Of a stretch of 29,788 bases of DNA, positions 25,591 through 29,788 are shown one piece after another. Positions within the stretch are counted from its first letter, which is position 1. Each line of letters starts with the position of its first letter. The stretch lies in NCBI GenBank assembly GCA_937967325.1, contig CALBSQ010000215.1, positions 1-29,788 on the forward strand, in the 5' to 3' direction. This DNA comes from an uncultured Chloroflexota bacterium. GTDB lineage: Bacteria > Chloroflexota > UBA4733. The notes below the pieces were generated by a model. That model saw only the letters and a list, made by a program, of their open reading frames with translations. It was not told the origin of the DNA and made no database searches. A program made the translations under genes and the position numbers.

Positions 25591-25735
25591 GTCACCTCCC
25601 CGTCCTACTGATGCGCCGCGACCCCTAGATTTGAGCATTCATGTGGCGTGTCTGTCGAGTCGCGGCTGCGTCACGATGTCTCCCGCTCACGGTGTTACCA
25701 TTTCGCCCGTGACAATCGCCACGAAGGGATCGATC

Positions 25736-26554
25736 TTGCTCAAGGGAATATGTCTGGGGAGTTTGGCGGGGGCGACCCCACGCGAGAAGCTGGAGCTGGC
25801 GCGCGCGGCCGGGTTCCATGCCGTGGAGCTGGGCAGCCTGAACGAACGCGGCCTGGTCACGCCGGAGATGACGGACCAGCAGGTGCGCGACCTCACGCCG
25901 CTGTTCGCGGACACGGTGCCGGCGCACGGGATGTTCGCCGGCGATGCTTGGAGTGTCCCGCTCACCGTGAACGACCCCGCCGTTCGCCAGCGAGGGCTGG
26001 ATCTCATGTACCGCTCGATCGAAGTCGGCGTCATACTCGGCATGAGCTCGCTGCTCATCGTGCCGGGCATCGTCAACGAGGATGTCCCGTACGACCTGGC
26101 CTACGAGCGCGCCCAGGAAGCGCTGCGCAAGCTGGCCGAGCGCAACAAGGGGAGCGGCCTGCTGCTGGGCATCGAGAACGTCGGCAACAAGCTCTTGCTC
26201 TCGCCGCTGGAGACGGCGCGCTTCATCGACGAGATCGGCGACCCGAGCTTCGGGGCCTACTTCGATGTCGGCAACATTCTTGCCTACGGCTTCCCCGACC
26301 AGTGGATTCGCATTCTGGGCCACCGCGTCAAGCGCATCCACGTCAAGGACCGGCGCAGCGGTCCCGCCGGCGCCGGCGTTCCGTTGCTGGCGGGTGACGT
26401 GCCGTGGGATCGGGTGATGGCGGAACTCAAAGCGATCGGCTACGACAGCTTTCTGACCGCCGAGATTTCGCCTTTCAAGCAGCACGCGGCCGAGGGGGCG
26501 TATCAGATCTCCCGCAGCCTCGACGCCATCATTGGCGCTACCGGAGCAAGATGA
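25736..26554 (+). CDS. Sugar phosphate isomerase/epimerase (AP endonuclease 2-like TIM barrel)
   Basis: The protein is a xylose-isomerase-like TIM barrel. Metal-site segments are LLGIENVGN, AYFDVGNILAYG, RIHVKDRR and LTAEISPF, in the order seen in hexulose-6-phosphate isomerases and L-ribulose/tagatose epimerases. The substrate is unknown. I start at TTG 25736, seven bases after GAAGGG, because it gives MLKGICLGSLAGATPREKLELAR, a normal N-terminus. Upstream in-frame starts lie in the divergent promoter gap shared with the ThiO-like gene. It begins a plus-strand run of metabolic genes. Confidence 0.8.
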   Translation: MLKGICLGSLAGATPREKLELARAAGFHAVELGSLNERGLVTPEMTDQQVRDLTPLFADTVPAHGMFAGDAWSVPLTVNDPAVRQRGLDLMYRSIEVGVILGMSSLLIVPGIVNEDVPYDLAYERAQEALRKLAERNKGSGLLLGIENVGNKLLLSPLETARFIDEIGDPSFGAYFDVGNILAYGFPDQWIRILGHRVKRIHVKDRRSGPAGAGVPLLAGDVPWDRVMAELKAIGYDSFLTAEISPFKQHAAEGAYQISRSLDAIIGATGAR

Positions 26555-26596
26555 CATTGACGCTATGGGGCAGCGACACGCAGATGGCAATGGGGG

Positions 26597-26711
26597 CCCG
26601 GAGCGCGGGCGTCCCGCCCGCCCCGGCTTCCCCGACGGACGACGAGGCTGCACGAAGGCCGCACGCTCCCCGGCGGCAGGAACCGGGCGGGCGGGACGCC
26701 CGCGCTCCGGG
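26597..26711. repeat. REP-like inverted pair, copy 4 (27-bp arms, 61-nt spacer)
   Basis: Arms 26597-26623 and 26685-26711 are perfectly complementary, and each can fold alone (GCGGGCG, 3-nt loop, CGCCCGC). The spacer is exactly 61 nt. A partial extra unit (GGGCGGGACGCC) follows at 26709-26720. It occupies the gap between the isomerase and the SDR gene. Confidence 0.92.
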
Positions 26712-26781
26712 CGGGACGCCTGGTTTCACGCGATCAGCAAGGCCTACGAGCGAAGGCTATCAAGGAAGGCAGGGAATATAG

Positions 26782-27573
26782 ATGGCTCGCTTCAAAGGAA
26801 AGGTCGCGCTGGTCACCGGCGGCGGCTCCGGCATTGGACGAGCCACGGCCCTCGAGCTCGCGGCCGAAGGAGCAGTAGTGGCGGTGGTCGATATGAGCGC
26901 GGATGCGGCCGGCGCCGTAGCGTCGGAAATCGCTGCCGGCGGTGGCAGTGCTCAGGCGGTCACGGCTGACGTTGGCCTACCGGCAGACTGCGCGCGCGCA
27001 GTCGCCCAAACGCAGGCCGCATTCGGACCCGTGCGCGTGCTGGTCAACGCCGCCGCCACCTTCCTCTCTCGCGGCGCCGAGGCGACGCCGGAGGACTGGG
27101 ACCGGGCGCTCGCGGTCAACGTCCGGGCGAGTGCCTTGCTTGTCGCGGCAGCAGCGGAGGGCATGCGACAAGCAGGCGGCGGTGCAGTGGTCAACATCGC
27201 GTCTATTTCCGCCTATATCGCCCAGCCGGGCCGCTGGACGTACAACACCACGAAGGGGGCCGTCCTATCCTTGACCCGCGCCCAGGCGTGGGACCTGGCG
27301 CGCCACGGCATCCGCGTCAACTCCGTCAGCCCGGGCACGATCTGGACGCCGCAGGTCGACCGCGAGGCCGGCGGCGACCGGGCGCACTGGGAGCCGATCT
27401 GGGGCCAGCGACACATGCTTGGGCGCTGTGGTGAGCCGCGCGAGGTGGCGCGAGCGATCCTGTTCCTTTGCAGTGACGACGCCAGCTTCATCACCGGAAC
27501 CGATCTCCGCGTGGACGGAGGCTACCTCAGCATGAGTCACGACAGTCCTGGAGAGGGCGATCGGTTTCGCTAG
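26782..27573 (+). CDS. Short-chain dehydrogenase/reductase
   Basis: This is a classical SDR of 263 residues. The NAD(P) motif TGGGSGIG is at 12-19, a NAAA structural motif is present, and the catalytic triad is Ser141, Tyr154 and Lys158 (YNTTK). VDMSADA after beta-2 carries an Asp, which usually favours NAD+ over NADP+. The ending FITGTDLRVDGGY is the family's usual C-terminal pattern. Substrate is probably a sugar or polyol given the neighbours, but this is inference. AAGGAAGG precedes the ATG. The next gene starts two bases after its stop. Confidence 0.88.
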   Translation: MARFKGKVALVTGGGSGIGRATALELAAEGAVVAVVDMSADAAGAVASEIAAGGGSAQAVTADVGLPADCARAVAQTQAAFGPVRVLVNAAATFLSRGAEATPEDWDRALAVNVRASALLVAAAAEGMRQAGGGAVVNIASISAYIAQPGRWTYNTTKGAVLSLTRAQAWDLARHGIRVNSVSPGTIWTPQVDREAGGDRAHWEPIWGQRHMLGRCGEPREVARAILFLCSDDASFITGTDLRVDGGYLSMSHDSPGEGDRFR

Positions 27574-27574
27574 C

Positions 27575-28660
27575 GTGGAAGCGCTCACGGCCGCGACGGC
27601 GAGGGCGCCGATCGTGCAGGCAGAAAGGTTCGAGCCCTTGGCGAATGCGCTGTCTCCGGAACAACTGGAAGCTCGCCTGGCCGGCGTGCCCCGTATCCCA
27701 CTGGCCGTGCTGCCCACGCCGCTGGAGGAGTGTCCGCGGTTGGGGGCCGCGCTGGGAATCCTTCTGTACGTCAAGCGGGACGACCTCACCGGGCTGGCCT
27801 TTGGCGGCAACAAGGTGCGGGGAGCAGAGTTTCGTCTGGCCGATGTCGTGCAGCAAGGCGCCGATACGCTGGTGATGGCCCGCGAGCCGGATTCCAACAA
27901 TGCCCGGGTTACCATCGCGGCCTGCCGCAAGCTCGGTCTCGATGTCGTGCTCATCGTGCCGGAGGCATGGCCAGGGCAGTGGCAAGGAAGCTTGCTGATC
28001 GACCGGCTTTGCGGCGCCGACGTGCGTTTCGTGGCCGGCGGCCCGGCAGCCGTGGACGCCGCCCGCCAGGGCATCATGCGGGAGCTGTGCGACCGTGGCA
28101 AGCGGCCGATCGACCACGACGCCGGCGACTCTGCGCGCGTGCTGGCGACCGTCTCCTACGTCAGCGCCGCGCTGGAGCTGCAGCGCCAGTGCGCACAGTA
28201 CGCCATCCGGCCCGATTGGCTCTTCGTGGTGTCGGAAGGGGCGACGCAGGCCGGGTTGGTCACCGGGGCGCAGAGCCTCGGCCTGGCCTGGAAGATCGTT
28301 GGCGTGACCTATGGCGAGCGACCGGGCGATCAGCGGCCCGGCATCGCCGGCGTGGCACGGGCGGCTGCGACGCTGTTGGGATTGGAGGCGCAACCGACCG
28401 ATGCCGACATCATCTCGTTAGGCGACTACGCCGGCCCGGCTTTCAAGGCGCTGACGGAAGAGGCGCGCCAGGCGATTCAGCTTGCCGCTTCCACCGAGGG
28501 GTTGCTGCTCGACCCTATCTATACCGGCAAGGGAATGGCCGCGCTGCGCGACCAGGTTCGGCGCGGCGTTGTAGCGCCCGGCGCAACGGTCGTCTTCGTC
28601 CATACGGGGGGACTGCCGGCGCTCTTCCGCTACGGCGACGAGCTGGTCGCGGCCGGCTGA
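27575..28660 (+). CDS. PLP-dependent D-cysteine desulfhydrase / ACC deaminase family enzyme
   Basis: This is a fold-type II PLP enzyme. GGNKVRG carries the cofactor lysine at residue 80; SEGATQAGLVTG is the phosphate-binding loop; and LLLDPIYTGKGMAAL is the conserved C-terminal motif of the family. The segment usually reading SNH is SNN here (PDSNNARVTIAA), so substrate choice between D-cysteine, ACC and other small amino acids is open. The GTG at 27575 directly follows the SDR stop and lacks a strong ribosome binding site, suggesting coupled translation; GTG at 27614 is an alternative. It lies between the SDR and creatininase-family genes. Confidence 0.85.
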   Translation: MEALTAATARAPIVQAERFEPLANALSPEQLEARLAGVPRIPLAVLPTPLEECPRLGAALGILLYVKRDDLTGLAFGGNKVRGAEFRLADVVQQGADTLVMAREPDSNNARVTIAACRKLGLDVVLIVPEAWPGQWQGSLLIDRLCGADVRFVAGGPAAVDAARQGIMRELCDRGKRPIDHDAGDSARVLATVSYVSAALELQRQCAQYAIRPDWLFVVSEGATQAGLVTGAQSLGLAWKIVGVTYGERPGDQRPGIAGVARAAATLLGLEAQPTDADIISLGDYAGPAFKALTEEARQAIQLAASTEGLLLDPIYTGKGMAALRDQVRRGVVAPGATVVFVHTGGLPALFRYGDELVAAG

Positions 28661-28704
28661 TGGGCGCCCCACTACCGGTCGGCGGATGATGGAAGGAGTC
28701 ACAG

Positions 28705-29562
28705 ATGGCCAAACTGCCCTATCTCTTCGAGCACCTCACCTGGGCTGAGGTGGACCAGGCGGCCAACGAGGGCCGCTGCGCGCTGATCCCGGCCGCGACC
28801 ATCGAGGATCACGGGCCGCATCTGCCCGTCGACACTGACATTGTCTGTGCCACGGCCGTCTGCCGGCGCGCCGCCGAGCTGGCGCCGGAGGAGATCGTGC
28901 TGCTCCCGTGCGTCACCTTTGGCTACAGCCCCCACCACATCGACTTTCCCGGCACGCTAACCATCCGCTGGAACACCTTCGTCGAGTATGTACTCGATGT
29001 GACGCGCAGCCTGGCGCACCACGGCTTCCGCAAGATCCTCATCATCAATGGACACGGGAGCAACCGCCCGCTGCTGGAGATGGCGGCGCGCCTCACCGTG
29101 GTGGAACGGCCGGATGTCCACTGCGCCTTCTGCTCCTGGTGGGATCTGCACGACGTGCGCCAGGCCATGGCGGAGGTACGCGAGTCGCCGGTGACGTCAC
29201 ACGCCTGCGAGCTGGAGACCTCGGTCTACCTGGCCGTAGACCCGACTCGTGTCCGCATGGACCTGGCCCAGGCCGACACGAGCTACCATGCCTCACCCCA
29301 TTTCTGGGGCGACTTGCTCGGCCAGAAGCCCGATCCCTCCTTCAAGAACGCGCTGTGGATGACGGAATACTGGAGCGTGGACAGTCGCAACGGCGTCAAG
29401 GGCGACCCCACCAAGGCGACCGCTGAGAAAGGGCGCGCCGTGATCGAGGCTGGCGGCCATGAGCTCGTCGAGATCATTCGGGAGCTGCGAGCGCGACCGA
29501 TCCAACCCCGCACACCCCACCAGACGCGTCCGCCCCAGCAGGCCTATGTCGCGCCGACCTAA
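28705..29562 (+). CDS. Creatininase-family amidohydrolase
   Basis: The metal-binding segment IEDHGPHLPVDTD places Glu34, His36 and Asp45 as in creatininase. IINGHGSNRP and SHACELETSVYLAV complete the family signatures. Members open lactam rings (creatinine) or act on amide-like substrates, and the family also includes enzymes of cofactor synthesis, so the substrate is not fixed by sequence. Length (285) is slightly long because of a Pro/Gln-rich tail. The ATG is preceded by AAGGAG at good spacing. It follows the PLP enzyme by 44 bp and is followed by the short MITE-like copy. Confidence 0.85.
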   Translation: MAKLPYLFEHLTWAEVDQAANEGRCALIPAATIEDHGPHLPVDTDIVCATAVCRRAAELAPEEIVLLPCVTFGYSPHHIDFPGTLTIRWNTFVEYVLDVTRSLAHHGFRKILIINGHGSNRPLLEMAARLTVVERPDVHCAFCSWWDLHDVRQAMAEVRESPVTSHACELETSVYLAVDPTRVRMDLAQADTSYHASPHFWGDLLGQKPDPSFKNALWMTEYWSVDSRNGVKGDPTKATAEKGRAVIEAGGHELVEIIRELRARPIQPRTPHQTRPPQQAYVAPT

Positions 29563-29566
29563 ATCA

Positions 29567-29659
29567 TGTATCCACAATTCGGCAGCGGTTGGGTATTGTC
29601 ATCCTGCGCTGCGCTCAGGATGACAGTGGGGAGTGCGACCCTGACTCACCGGATGCACC
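29567..29659. repeat. MITE-like element, short copy
   Basis: A perfect 10-bp stem (TGTCATCCTG at 29597-29606 and CAGGATGACA at 29616-29625) sits inside outer segments related to the long copy; both copies end on the right in GGATGCACC after a similar ~30-nt stretch. The left outer arm is weaker (TGTATCCACAATTCGG). It begins five bases after the creatininase-family stop. Confidence 0.6.
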
Positions 29660-29697
29660 GCGACGGCCTCAGAGGGGAAGAGTGGAGGTTTTGTACC

Positions 29698-29788
29698 ATG
29701 GCAAACACAGCAGGGCGCAAGCGTGTCCTCGTCACCGGCGCGGCCGGCTACATCGCCGGCATCAACCTGCCGGCGTTGCGAGAGCGCT
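29698..29788 (+). CDS. NAD-dependent epimerase/dehydratase, N-terminal fragment
   Basis: Only 30 codons are inside the window. They read MANTAGRKRVLVTGAAGYIAG, the Rossmann TGxxGxxxG motif of extended SDRs such as NAD-dependent sugar epimerases. GGAGG lies nine bases before the ATG. It continues the orientation of the upstream metabolic genes. The gene is cut by the window edge, so subfamily cannot be judged. Confidence 0.7.
   Translation, partial: MANTAGRKRVLVTGAAGYIAGINLPALRER

Overview
The window is GC-rich bacterial chromosome with tight, short-spaced operons. Several features point to a Chloroflexota member, perhaps near Thermomicrobia: a B12-dependent (class II) ribonucleotide reductase, an actinobacterial/Chloroflexota-type HemQ, and two secreted proteins carrying domains I associate with Chloroflexota. 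That placement is inference from gene content only. I see no rRNA, tRNA, CRISPR array, prophage or transposase.

Layout. (1) 41-2888, minus strand: rpiA, hslV and hslU, with hslV and hslU overlapping. (2) 2971-4755: a NUDIX hydrolase running convergently into a YbhN-like membrane protein. (3) 5118-8486: nrdJ, interrupted by a 466-residue intein with an HNH endonuclease placed directly before the catalytic cysteine. (4) 8745-12051, plus strand: rpsF, ssb, rpsR, a membrane-anchored SurA/parvulin-like protein, and hemQ. (5) 12126-16797, minus strand: xylulokinase, ffh, a MazG-like pyrophosphohydrolase and an AI-2E family permease; the last three overlap or nearly so. (6) 17233-19944: a GT9 glycosyltransferase convergent with a PHP phosphoesterase/endonuclease IV pair. 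(7) 20290-24443: a secreted clan-A glycoside hydrolase, a solitary Phd/YefM-type antitoxin and a secreted kelch protein. (8) 24478-29788: a ThiO-like FAD oxidase opposite a plus-strand run of sugar-phosphate isomerase, SDR, PLP-dependent deaminase, creatininase-family hydrolase and the start of an NAD-dependent epimerase, which looks like a small-molecule catabolic cluster.

Mobile and repeated DNA. Besides the intein there are two families of small non-coding repeats. One is a REP-like GC-rich palindrome found as three inverted pairs, each with exactly 61 nt between the arms, plus one collapsed single hairpin. The other is a MITE-like element present in a long copy (22434-22610) and a short copy (29567-29659). 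All lie between genes.

The observations I would follow first are the atypical intein (C-terminal Gln, no penultimate His, long gap between blocks F and G) and the fixed geometry and copy-specific complementary arms of the REP pairs.
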